The notes beneath the pieces are model-generated. The model worked only from the letters and a program-made list of their open reading frames with translations, was not told where the DNA came from and did not search any database. 6,241 nt of DNA from assembly GCA_945874855.1 (NCBI GenBank), contig CAMCIP010000138.1, positions 1 to 6,241 of the forward strand, in the 5' to 3' direction. The stretch is from Brevundimonas vancanneytii (lineage in GTDB: Bacteria; Pseudomonadota; Alphaproteobacteria; Caulobacterales; Caulobacteraceae). Below, one piece after another: positions 1 to 5,071 of this stretch. The first letter of the stretch is position 1. Every line of letters starts with the position of its first letter. A program made the position numbers and the translations under genes.

Positions 1-215
1 AAGGCGGTGGCCACCCGGGCGAACATGTCCTGGTAGGACTCGCCCTTCAGCAGATAGCGGTCCTCCAGCGTCTTCTTGCCGAACTCGGTCAGCAGGGCGT
101 CGCGCCCGCGGTCCAGCACGATGGACGGGACCACCTTCAACTGCGGGCGATCGGGCGTCCCCTCGGGAACCCGGTCCTGCAAATCCAACGACTTCAATGC
201 CTCGACGCCAGCCAT
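1..215 (-). CDS. nrdA: Ribonucleoside-diphosphate reductase, class Ia large (alpha) subunit, N-terminal part
   Basis: Partial gene: the window holds the first 71 codons and the rest runs off the left edge. The product would reduce ribonucleoside diphosphates to deoxyribonucleotides in the cytoplasm together with the NrdB radical subunit. The visible peptide begins MAGVEALKSLDLQD and contains LLTEFGKKTLEDRYLL (about residues 41-56) and GESYQDMFARVATA. This is the stretch I recognise from the start of alphaproteobacterial NrdA, just before the body of the catalytic barrel; no catalytic residue falls inside the window. The ATG at 213-215 is the first in-frame start and sits just where homologues begin. 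No strong Shine-Dalgarno is visible, only GGGA about 10 bases upstream. The NrdR-type box pair upstream supports the assignment independently. A class II (NrdJ) reductase is the main alternative and seems less likely from the peptide. Confidence 0.82.
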   Translation of the reverse strand, partial: MAGVEALKSLDLQDRVPEGTPDRPQLKVVPSIVLDRGRDALLTEFGKKTLEDRYLLKGESYQDMFARVATA

Positions 216-265
216 GTCACAGATCGTCCCAACAATGCCCCAGATGCCGAAGGGAGGCCGGTTGG

Positions 266-281
266 ACACAGCATCTAGTGT
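266..281 (-). promoter_or_regulatory. NrdR box 1 upstream of nrdA
   Basis: The sequence ACACAGCATCTAGTGT keeps both outer quartets and both flanking A/T positions of the NrdR consensus ACACwATATATwGTGT. It lies 51 bases upstream of the nrdA start. NrdR is the ATP/dATP-sensing zinc-finger repressor of ribonucleotide reductase genes in bacteria. It binds paired boxes about three helical turns apart, and a second box lies 31 bp away here. Confidence 0.72.
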
Positions 282-296
282 GTCAGGCCGCCCCTC

Positions 297-312
297 AGCC
301 CACATATGGGGT
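297..312 (-). promoter_or_regulatory. NrdR box 2 upstream of nrdA (degenerate)
   Basis: AGCCCACATATGGGGT matches about 10 of 16 consensus positions, including the ATAT core and the last GT. Alone it would be weak. Its left edge is 31 bp from that of box 1, leaving a 15-bp gap, which is the spacing known for functional NrdR box pairs. The core CCATAT, read on the minus strand, could also serve as a -10-like element, so a bound repressor would cover the promoter. Confidence 0.5.
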
Positions 313-328
313 CAGATGCCTAACGAGC

Positions 329-345
329 CGTCAACGGGGTTGACG
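329..345. promoter_or_regulatory. Perfect inverted repeat with back-to-back TTGACG elements
   Basis: CGTCAAC and GTTGACG form a perfect 7-bp palindrome around GGG. Read outward, each arm contains TTGACG, the -35 hexamer of Caulobacter-type housekeeping promoters. The left arm faces nrdA (minus); its best -10 candidate (CCATAT at 304-309) has a rather long 19-base spacer. The right arm faces the riboswitch gene (plus). It is followed after 10 bases by GACGAATC (357-364), which partly resembles the Caulobacter -10 and contains a GANTC methylation site (360-364). The element may be a divergent promoter core or an operator; neither is proven. Confidence 0.4.
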
Positions 346-421
346 ATCACTTTGTCGACGAATCAGCCAGATGACGGGGGATGAGCCTGTGGACGGCCCG
401 TGACGGCGGCACGACGGGTCA

Positions 422-439
422 CATCACGAAGCTGTGATG
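422..439. repeat. Short inverted repeat in the exporter leader region
   Basis: CATCAC and GTGATG flank GAAGCT, giving a 6-bp perfect dyad about 60 bases before the riboswitch aptamer. It could be an operator for an unidentified dimeric regulator, or a small hairpin if the transcript starts upstream. It has no T-run after it, so it does not look like a terminator. Apart from this dyad and the elements listed separately, I see nothing else in 346-497. Confidence 0.3.
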
Positions 440-497
440 CCGAGGGGGTGTGAGCCGGAAGGCCGGTGGGTGCTTGCCTTGCGTCCCCGGCCCCTCT

Positions 498-656
498 AAG
501 CCGCGCTCGTCACCGGGGAGTAACCCCCCGCAGCCTCACAGCGGGATCCGCGTCAACAGACTTTCCCCTGTCCGGAGGGAATGGTGCGGGAGGATCGACG
601 GTCGGGTGCCCCCTCGGGGACGCGCGGACCGGACGTCCGGGAGAGACCGCTGGCGT
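498..656 (+). ncRNA. yybP-ykoY manganese riboswitch aptamer
   Basis: The leader contains the conserved landmarks of the yybP-ykoY Mn2+ riboswitch in the right order: GGGGAGTA (515-522), GCGTCAACAGAC (550-561), ATGGTGCGGG (581-590) and GAGAGACC (641-648). The helices can be drawn. A closing stem pairs 500-505 with 648-654 (one bulged U). A hairpin pairs 527-531 with 541-545. The second leg pairs CCGC 548-551 with GCGG 586-589, then has an internal loop carrying GUCAACA and UGGU, capped by 563-567/577-581. A further hairpin pairs 599-603 with 627-631. In known members Mn2+ bridges the two conserved loops and turns on Mn exporters such as UPF0016 or MntP proteins. The gene downstream is a UPF0016 protein, which fits. 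The outer edges are approximate. Confidence 0.85.
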
Positions 657-670
657 CGCAGGGCGAATCC

Positions 671-727
671 TTCGCGGGGGCCCGGCTGCGAACGCCGATG
701 GTCCGCCCGCTGCGGCCCCCGCGAGAG
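671..727 (+). promoter_or_regulatory. Expression platform: hairpin masking the exporter ribosome binding site
   Basis: Bases 671-682 can pair with 714-725 (ten or eleven Watson-Crick pairs plus one G-U). The 3' arm ends inside GAGAG (723-727), the likely Shine-Dalgarno 11 bases before the TTG start at 739. No U-tract follows, so this looks like translational control rather than a transcription terminator. A short competing hairpin, GCGAA (663-667) with TTCGC (671-675) around UCC, would take away the base of the masking stem and free the binding site. How Mn2+ binding shifts the balance is inferred. Confidence 0.5.
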
Positions 728-738
728 ATGACGCGCCC

Positions 739-1302
739 TTGGACGCCCTGCTGATTTCAACCGGACTGGTCGCCCTCGCGGAAGTCGGCGACAAGACCAT
801 GCTGCTGGCCGTGGCCCTGGCGGCGGCCTGGCGTCGCCCCGCACCGATCCTGCTGGGCATACTGGCGGCCACGGTGCTGAACCACGCCTTCGCCGCCACC
901 GCAGGGGCCGTTCTGGCGCGCTATATGGACCCGGACCACCTGCGCTGGGGGGCGGGCCTGGCCTTCGTCGGCTTCGGCCTCTGGGCCCTGATCCCCGAGC
1001 AGCTGGATGAGCGTACCGACGCCGAGGAAAAGACCTTCACCGGCATCTTCATGACCACGGCGGCGGCGGTCTTCGTGCTGGAGATGGGCGACAAGACCCA
1101 GATCGCCACGGCCCTGCTGGCGGCCCGGTTCGACGCCCTGCTGCCGGTCCTGGCCGGGTCGACCCTGGGCATGATGCTGGTCAACGGCCCGGCCGTGCTG
1201 CTGGGCGTGGCGCTGGCGCGCCGTCTGCCGATGAAGACGATCCGTCTGGCCGCCGCCGCAGGCTTCGTCCTGACCGGGCTCTGGGTCATCCGGGCCGGGT
1301 GA
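739..1302 (+). CDS. UPF0016/GDT1 (TMEM165) family Mn2+ exporter, six-helix membrane protein
   Basis: The product (187 aa) belongs to the GDT1/TMEM165 cation transporter family, whose bacterial members such as Vibrio MneA export manganese. Two copies of the family signature E-x-G-D-K-T are present: EVGDKT at residues 15-20 and EMGDKT at 115-120. Each begins one half of an inverted three-plus-three helix repeat. The halves are joined by a charged cytoplasmic linker (about 86-100). The acidic residues of the motifs are expected to bind the ion. I chose the TTG at 739-741 because homologues begin M-D-A-L-L-x-S-T-G just before the first motif. The in-frame ATG at 466 would put coding sequence across the whole riboswitch. 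The ATG at 728 is out of frame. A GAGAG lies 11 bases upstream of the TTG. The gene is single, with a Mn-sensing leader and a hairpin terminator beyond its stop. Confidence 0.85.
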   Translation: MDALLISTGLVALAEVGDKTMLLAVALAAAWRRPAPILLGILAATVLNHAFAATAGAVLARYMDPDHLRWGAGLAFVGFGLWALIPEQLDERTDAEEKTFTGIFMTTAAAVFVLEMGDKTQIATALLAARFDALLPVLAGSTLGMMLVNGPAVLLGVALARRLPMKTIRLAAAAGFVLTGLWVIRAG

Positions 1303-1317
1303 GCCGCGCACACGAGA

Positions 1318-1347
1318 AAGGCCCGGGGCGTTTCCGCCCCGGGCCTT
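1318..1347 (-). terminator. Intrinsic terminator of pilA copy 1, possibly bidirectional
   Basis: A perfect 13-bp stem (AAGGCCCGGGGCG and its complement) surrounds a 4-base loop that reads GAAA on the minus strand. Minus-strand transcription from the pilin leaves the stem into TTTCTC, a modest T-run. In the plus direction the stem is followed by CCCGG, so it would stop the exporter transcript less efficiently. It sits 29 bases past the pilin stop and 15 bases past the exporter stop, insulating two convergent genes. Confidence 0.8.
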
Positions 1348-1556
1348 CCCGGTTTCAGGACTGCGGTCGTCGGCGATTAGGCGCCGGCGGTTCCGCCCAT
1401 GCCGGTGACGACATCGTTGAACTTGGTCTTGATGGTCGTGCCCAGGGCGGTCACGGCCGTGATGATGACGACGGCGATCAGGGCGGCGATCAGGCCATAT
1501 TCAATGGCCGTGGCGCCGGACTCATCGGCCATGAAACGCGAAACGAACTTGGTCAT
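1346..1556 (-). repeat. Pilin gene repeat, unit 1
   Basis: This unit covers pilA copy 1 plus 31 bases after its stop and matches 1776-1984. Within the 180-base coding part I count two differences, both silent (positions 1501 and 1514). The downstream tail is the same except for two extra bases (GA at 1375-1376). Similarity ends sharply at the start codon on one side and at the terminator stem on the other. Confidence 0.9.
1377..1556 (-). CDS. pilA: Flp/Fap-type pilin, copy 1 (major Tad pilus subunit)
   Basis: This 59-aa protein is the major subunit of a Tad (type IVc) pilus, inserted in the inner membrane and polymerised through the Tad machinery. The sequence shows a short leader (MTKFVSRFMADESG) ending in Gly14. 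The canonical Flp motif GATAIEYGLIAALIAVV follows, with Glu at mature position 5 and Tyr at 6. The hydrophobic helix runs to about residue 38, followed by a short Gly/Ala/Thr tail. A CpaA/TadV-type prepilin peptidase should cut after Gly14 and leave 45 residues. The start is fixed by GGAAG five bases upstream of the ATG. Its protein is identical to that of copy 2, but its leader is unrelated. It resembles Caulobacter PilA closely in length and N-terminus. Confidence 0.93.
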   Translation of the reverse strand: MTKFVSRFMADESGATAIEYGLIAALIAVVIITAVTALGTTIKTKFNDVVTGMGGTAGA

Positions 1557-1749
1557 GTGATCTTCCTTTTGTTTTGTTCAGCGAGCGACTTGAGTGGAGG
1601 GACGGTCGCCCGCTGACCCCCAGAACGCATATTGACCATGCCGCACGGATGTTAAGGCTGAGTGGGCGGAGACGGTTACTTGCTTGTTCACCCTGATTTA
1701 TTTCGCTGGCCGCGCCCACACCTCGCGAAAGACGTGGGCTGAAACAGAA
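1557..1749 (-). other. Leader and promoter region of pilA copy 1
   Basis: This gap of about 190 bases between the terminator of copy 2 and the start of copy 1 shows no coding potential. Next to the gene it is unusually A-rich on the minus strand (AACAAAACAAAAGGAAG), giving an open, strong ribosome binding site. A TTAAC on the minus strand (1651-1655) is a possible CtrA half-site or a TTAACA-like -35. I could not define a convincing -10. Confidence 0.4.
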
Positions 1750-1777
1750 AAAGCCGGGACCCAGGGGCCCCGGCTTT
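1750..1777 (-). terminator. Intrinsic terminator of pilA copy 2
   Basis: The stem pairs AAAGCCGGG with CCCGGCTTT (1750-1758 with 1769-1777), with one A/C mismatch and further C-G pairs inside. On the minus strand it runs directly into TTTTTCTGTTTC. It lies 27 bases past the stop of pilA copy 2 and should separate the two pilin genes into independent transcripts, although some read-through into copy 1 is possible. Confidence 0.85.
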
Positions 1778-1984
1778 CCCGGTTTCAGGACTGCGGTCGT
1801 CGGCTTAGGCGCCGGCGGTTCCGCCCATGCCGGTGACGACATCGTTGAACTTGGTCTTGATGGTCGTGCCCAGGGCGGTCACGGCCGTGATGATGACGAC
1901 GGCGATCAGGGCGGCGATCAGGCCATATTCGATGGCCGTGGCACCGGACTCATCGGCCATGAAACGCGAAACGAACTTGGTCAT
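1776..1984 (-). repeat. Pilin gene repeat, unit 2
   Basis: This is the partner of 1346-1556, offset by about 428-430 bases in direct orientation. It contains the full pilin gene and 29 bases of shared 3' flank. The 5' flank, including the ribosome binding site, shares nothing obvious with that of unit 1. Confidence 0.9.
1805..1984 (-). CDS. pilA: Flp/Fap-type pilin, copy 2 (major Tad pilus subunit)
   Basis: It encodes the same 59-aa prepilin as the downstream copy: Gly14 cleavage site, mature GATAIEY-type N-terminus with Glu5, one hydrophobic helix and a short flexible tail. The ATG at 1982-1984 is preceded by GGAGG eight bases upstream, stronger than the site of copy 1. An extended start 48 bases further upstream would add residues that the other copy and the family lack, so I did not use it. 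The only coding differences from copy 1 are two silent third-position changes (in the GGT/GGC and ATC/ATT codons of the Flp motif). The gene is divergent from the pseudopilin operon, and the shared intergenic region carries a CtrA-like site, as expected for a cell-cycle-controlled pilin. Confidence 0.93.
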   Translation of the reverse strand: MTKFVSRFMADESGATAIEYGLIAALIAVVIITAVTALGTTIKTKFNDVVTGMGGTAGA

Positions 1985-2090
1985 AGGGATATCCTCCAGG
2001 GGGTTTGAGAACGCGAGATCGACTTCCACCAACTTTGGGGCCGCCGCTTGCTGCGCCCGTTCCCCATGGCTGCAATCTGAGCGCCGCCGC

Positions 2091-2105
2091 TTAAATCGAA
2101 GTAAA
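2091..2105 (-). promoter_or_regulatory. CtrA-like binding site upstream of pilA copy 2
   Basis: Read on the minus strand this is TTTA-N7-TTAA, one mismatch from the CtrA consensus TTAA-N7-TTAA. It is centred about 114 bases before the pilin ATG. In Caulobacter pilA is activated by CtrA. A second TTAAC half-site occurs on the minus strand at 2155-2159. Both sit in the AT-richest pocket of the window (about 2091-2215), which also contains TATAAT (2124-2129, plus) and must hold the divergent promoters for the pilin and the pseudopilin operon. No exact promoter pair could be assigned. Confidence 0.4.
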
Positions 2106-2268
2106 TGCCAAGAGGAGGGGTGATATAATCGTGGTTATCGAGGCATTTATTTGAGTTAATCCACGCGAAACCATGATGACGCCGATTTCAGACTTTCTTG
2201 AGGATTGAAGGGCAGTGTCGCGTCATGCCCTGCGCGCGGGCGCAGAAGAATCCTGACGGAGTTGTTCC

Positions 2269-2703
2269 ATGGCCCTGGCCCTCTCGCCGACCCGCCGCGC
2301 CCTCGCCGCCGCGGCCCTGCTGCTGGCGGTCGTCCTCCCGGGCGCGGCGCTGGCTCAGTCCCAGCCGCTGACCGTGGAGATCGACCAGTCGGCCCGGATC
2401 GCCCTGCGCGGTTCGGCCGGATCGGTGATCGTGGGCAATCCGGCCATTGCCGACGTGACCGTGGTCGACCCCCAGACCCTGTTCATTACCGGCAAGGGCT
2501 ATGGCGTGACCGAGGTCATCGTCGTCGACGGCCTGGGCCGCACCCTGTTCCAGAGCCAGGTTGTGGTGGCCTCCGGCGACGCCGGCCGCGTGCGCGTCTG
2601 GCGCGGCGCCCAGGTCACGGAGATGGCCTGCGCGGCCTCCTGCGCCCCGACTGTCCGCGGCGCGGCGGCCGGCGCCTCGGCGCCCGCGCCCGTCAGCCCC
2701 TGA
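2269..2703 (+). CDS. Secreted pilus-assembly protein with a secretin N-terminal-like domain (T2SS/T3SS pil_N type)
   Basis: The 144-aa product has a signal peptide (residues 1-29, twin Arg, long Ala/Leu core, cut after A-L-A before Gln30). The mature part (about 35-100) matches the small domain at the start of the CpaC/RcpA secretins. It contains VGNPAIADVTVVD (55-67) followed by LFITGKGYGVTEVIVVD (71-87), the GNPxIADV and GKxxGxT pattern of that family. The secretin barrel itself is absent, so this is a stand-alone periplasmic accessory protein and not a pore. The C-terminal part has a Cys121-x3-Cys125 pair, possibly a disulfide, and a low-complexity Ala/Pro tail. GGAG lies seven bases before the ATG. 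It begins a three-gene operon, with nine bases to the next gene. A similar small gene occurs, as I recall, at the end of the Caulobacter cpa locus (cpaI), but I am not sure enough to assign that symbol. Confidence 0.8.
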   Translation: MALALSPTRRALAAAALLLAVVLPGAALAQSQPLTVEIDQSARIALRGSAGSVIVGNPAIADVTVVDPQTLFITGKGYGVTEVIVVDGLGRTLFQSQVVVASGDAGRVRVWRGAQVTEMACAASCAPTVRGAAAGASAPAPVSP

Positions 2704-2712
2704 GGTCGAGGG

Positions 2713-3243
2713 GTGCCCGGTGCCCTGACCCGCATGTTCCGTCGCCCGAAGCGCGCCCGCGAGGGCTCCGCGGCGGTGGAGTTCGCCATGATCGGCCTGC
2801 CGTTCATCTTCATGCTGTTCGCCATCGCCGAGATCGCCTTCGTCTTCGTGCTGGACTCGGCGCTGGAAAACGCCGTGATCGAGACGGGCCGTCTGGTCCG
2901 GACCGGCCAGGCCGACGCCGCCAGCATGACCGAGGCCAACTTCACGGAGCGCGTCTGTGAGCGCATGACCATCTTCGCCACCGGCTGTGTGACGAAGGTC
3001 AAGGTGGATGTGCGCGAAATCCCCCAGTTCACCGCGCCCACCCTGCCGGACCCGCTGGAAGGGGGCGAATTTTCCAATGAGTCGCTGGCCTATGACAACG
3101 GCGACCCCGGCAGCCTGATGCTGGTGCGGGCCTGGTACCCGCACACCCTGTTCACGCCCTTCCTGGCCCAGGGACTGGCGCGCAGCGGCAGCGAAGCCTG
3201 GCTGATGGCCACCACGGCCTTCCGGAACGAGCCATGGGACTGA
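2713..3243 (+). CDS. TadE-like minor pilin (pseudopilin) of the Tad pilus
   Basis: This 176-aa protein has a basic N-terminus and then G-SAAVEFAMIGLPFIFMLFAIAEIAFVF (residues 18-45). That is a TadE/TadG-type prepilin helix with Gly18 as probable cleavage site and Glu at mature position 5. The rest is a periplasmic domain with two cysteines (82 and 92), likely a disulfide. TadE-type proteins are processed by the same prepilin peptidase as the Flp pilin and are needed for pilus assembly, perhaps in a priming or tip complex. I use the GTG at 2713 because GAGG lies seven bases upstream. The ATG at 2734 lacks a binding site but would keep the whole mature protein. The gene overlaps the following gene by ten bases. 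Confidence 0.82.
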   Translation: MPGALTRMFRRPKRAREGSAAVEFAMIGLPFIFMLFAIAEIAFVFVLDSALENAVIETGRLVRTGQADAASMTEANFTERVCERMTIFATGCVTKVKVDVREIPQFTAPTLPDPLEGGEFSNESLAYDNGDPGSLMLVRAWYPHTLFTPFLAQGLARSGSEAWLMATTAFRNEPWD

Positions 3244-3782
3244 GCGCGCGCCCTCGCGGCCTCTTCCAGCGCCTGCGGGGCGACCGGCGCGGCGTGTCAG
3301 CCGTAGAGTTCGCCCTTTTGGCCCCGGTGCTCATTTCACTGTATTTCGGCCTGGCCGAGGTCTGCCAGGGCTTCATGGCGCAGAAGCGGGCCGGCCAGGC
3401 GGCGGCCATGGTCGGTGACCTGATCGCCCAGCGGGACGTCATCACGGGCGACGAGATCGACGATACCTTCGAGATCGGCGATCTGATCATGAAGCCGTTC
3501 CCGTCCAGCACGCTGGTGATGCGGGTGTCGAGCGTGACGCGGGGCAATGACGATGTGAACCGCGTCGACTGGAGCCACGCCGGCGGCCTTACAGCGCGGG
3601 CCGTCGGCTCGACGGTGGTCCTGCCGGACGGACTGGTCGAGCGTGGCCAGAGCGTCATCTATGCCGAGTCGGCCTATGACTATGACTCGCCGGTCGACTA
3701 TCTGATGCCGGGCGTGACGCGTTTTTCGCACAGCTCCTTCCTGCGACCGCGTCTGGTCGACCGGATCGCCTACTCCGACTAG
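3234..3782 (+). CDS. TadE/TadF-like minor pilin (pseudopilin) of the Tad pilus
   Basis: A second pseudopilin (182 aa) with a basic leader ending in Gly20, then VSAVEFALLAPVLISLYFGLAEV (21-43), giving Glu at mature position 5. After the helix comes a heptad-like stretch (about 47-66), then a soluble domain ending in FLRPRL (169-174), a C-terminal pattern common in TadF-like proteins. The start ATG lies inside the end of the previous gene (ten-base overlap) with only a loose GGAACGA before it, so translational coupling is likely. TadE and TadF normally work as a pair, which fits this order. The TAG stop shares CTAG with the stop of the convergent pabB gene. No terminator is visible at this end. 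Confidence 0.8.
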   Translation: MGLSARPRGLFQRLRGDRRGVSAVEFALLAPVLISLYFGLAEVCQGFMAQKRAGQAAAMVGDLIAQRDVITGDEIDDTFEIGDLIMKPFPSSTLVMRVSSVTRGNDDVNRVDWSHAGGLTARAVGSTVVLPDGLVERGQSVIYAESAYDYDSPVDYLMPGVTRFSHSSFLRPRLVDRIAYSD

Positions 3783-5071
3783 GGACCCGACAGGGCCGCC
3801 TTCAGGGCCGAGATCTTGGCCCCGGTCTCCTCCAGCTCCGCCTGAGGATCGCTGTCGGCGGTGATCCCGGCCCCGGCCAGGGCGCGCCAGCGCCAGGGGC
3901 TCGCGTCCTTGTCGAAGGCGGCCGTCCGGATCAGCACCGAGGCGGTGAACCGCGCCTCCTCCACGAGGAACAGCGATCCGCACCAGGGGCCGCGCGGGGC
4001 CTCATGATCGGCGATGACCTTCATGGCCTGATGTTTGGGGGCCCCGGTGATGGAGCCGGGGGGAAAGGCCGCCGCCATCAGCGCTGCCGCGTCCGCCCCG
4101 GGAGCAAGCTGCCCGGTCACGGTCGAGACGAGATGGTGCACCGTCGGATGCCGCTCCAGGTCGAACAGTCGCTCTGCCCGCACCGACCCGGGCCGGCAGG
4201 CGCGCGCCAGGTCGTTGCGCATCAGGTCGACGATCATCAGATTCTCGGCCCGGTCCTTGGCGCTGGCCAGCAGGGCCTCGGCCTCGGCCGCATCCTCGGC
4301 CGGATCGGCGCGGCGCGGCCGCGTGCCCTTGATCGGGCGCGTCTCGACCCGGCCGGTCCACCGATCCAGGGTCAGGAACAGTTCGGGCGAGTTCGACACC
4401 ACCGCCCGGTCCCCCAGCCGCCAGACGGCGCCATAGGCGGAGGCCCGGCCCGCCAGCCGCGCGAAGACGTCGAACGGCGTGGCCCCGGGCCGCAGCGTTC
4501 CGCGCCAGGCGCGCGCCAGATTGGCCTGGAACAGCTCGCCCGCGCCGATTCGCGCCACCACATCGGCGACCGCGTCGCGATAGGTCGCCCCGGACGCCTC
4601 GGCCACGAAGTCGTCAGCCGGCGGGCCGGGCCGGACCGGTGGACGCGCCGCCTTGAGCCAGGATGCCGCGGTCTGCACCGCCGCCTCGGCCGCGGCGGCG
4701 TCCCCGCCCCGACCCACGGCCACGGCGTGGCCCGTGGCGACGTCGACCTGCAACATGGCGGGATAGCGCGCCAGCATCAGATCCGGCCAGTCGCCCCGGG
4801 CCCCCACCGCCGGACGGGCCCCCGCGTCATAGGCGGCCAGTCCGACCGTTCCGGGTCCCCAGGCCGGATCGGCGAGGACGGCGAACGGCCGATCGTCCGC
4901 CATCGGGCCGACGAAGACCCGGTCCGGGTCGCAGGCCAGCAGGGTCCGCCCCTCCGCCTCGCCCGACGTCAGGACCAGCGCGCCTGGCCGGTCCTTCAGG
5001 CCCTCGGCGATCGCGGCCGGATCGACCGGGCCGAGATCGCGGGTCCGCCGCTGCGACAGGGGCGGGTTCAC
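3779..5071 (-). CDS. pabB: Aminodeoxychorismate synthase component I (PabB)
   Basis: The enzyme converts chorismate and amide-derived ammonia to 4-amino-4-deoxychorismate in folate synthesis, with a PabA glutaminase encoded elsewhere. The 430-aa product has the chorismate-binding fold: GELFQANLARAW (178-189), RPIKGTRPR (245-253), DRAENLMIVDLMRNDL (273-288), HPTVHHLVSTVTG (308-320), FPPGSITGAPK (336-346), CGSLF (364-368) and AGAGITADSDP (399-409). Lys248 in PIKGT is the residue that marks PabB; anthranilate synthase TrpE has Ala there. The length is close to the usual 430-460 aa, and no aminotransferase (PabC) domain is fused. The GTG start overlaps the stop of the phosphatase gene as GTGA, indicating coupled translation. 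The TAG stop shares the palindrome CTAG with the facing pseudopilin gene. Confidence 0.93.
   Translation of the reverse strand: MNPPLSQRRTRDLGPVDPAAIAEGLKDRPGALVLTSGEAEGRTLLACDPDRVFVGPMADDRPFAVLADPAWGPGTVGLAAYDAGARPAVGARGDWPDLMLARYPAMLQVDVATGHAVAVGRGGDAAAAEAAVQTAASWLKAARPPVRPGPPADDFVAEASGATYRDAVADVVARIGAGELFQANLARAWRGTLRPGATPFDVFARLAGRASAYGAVWRLGDRAVVSNSPELFLTLDRWTGRVETRPIKGTRPRRADPAEDAAEAEALLASAKDRAENLMIVDLMRNDLARACRPGSVRAERLFDLERHPTVHHLVSTVTGQLAPGADAAALMAAAFPPGSITGAPKHQAMKVIADHEAPRGPWCGSLFLVEEARFTASVLIRTAAFDKDASPWRWRALAGAGITADSDPQAELEETGAKISALKAALSGP

Noticed and set aside
671..725. Rho-independent terminator inside the exporter leader
   Set aside because: The hairpin is strong but no U-tract follows; its overlap with the ribosome binding site fits translational control better.
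466..738. N-terminal extension of the exporter starting from the ATG at 466
   Set aside because: It would translate through the whole Mn riboswitch, gives a low-complexity Pro/Arg/Gly-rich peptide unlike the family, and the family start coincides with the TTG at 739.
757..1313. Minus-strand open frames opposite the Mn exporter
   Set aside because: They are Gln/Gly/Arg-rich shadows with no recognisable domain, while the plus strand carries both E-x-G-D-K-T motifs.
1377..1984. Repeat pair as a sign of an insertion sequence or other mobile element
   Set aside because: The repeats are simply pilin genes with their 3' tails; there are no transposase, terminal inverted repeats or target duplications.
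1805..2032. Longer form of pilA copy 2 starting at 2032
   Set aside because: The extra 16 residues are absent from the identical copy 1 and from the family, and a GGAGG site is placed correctly for the ATG at 1984.
2106..2111. Sigma-54 -24/-12 promoter upstream of pilA copy 2 (TTGGCA on the minus strand)
   Set aside because: The GC dinucleotide expected ten bases after the GG is not present, so the match does not hold.
2188..3144. Long open frame on the minus strand opposite the pseudopilin operon
   Set aside because: Its His/Gly/Arg/Gln-rich peptide is the usual shadow of a high-G+C gene, and the plus strand encodes clear signal-peptide and TadE domains.
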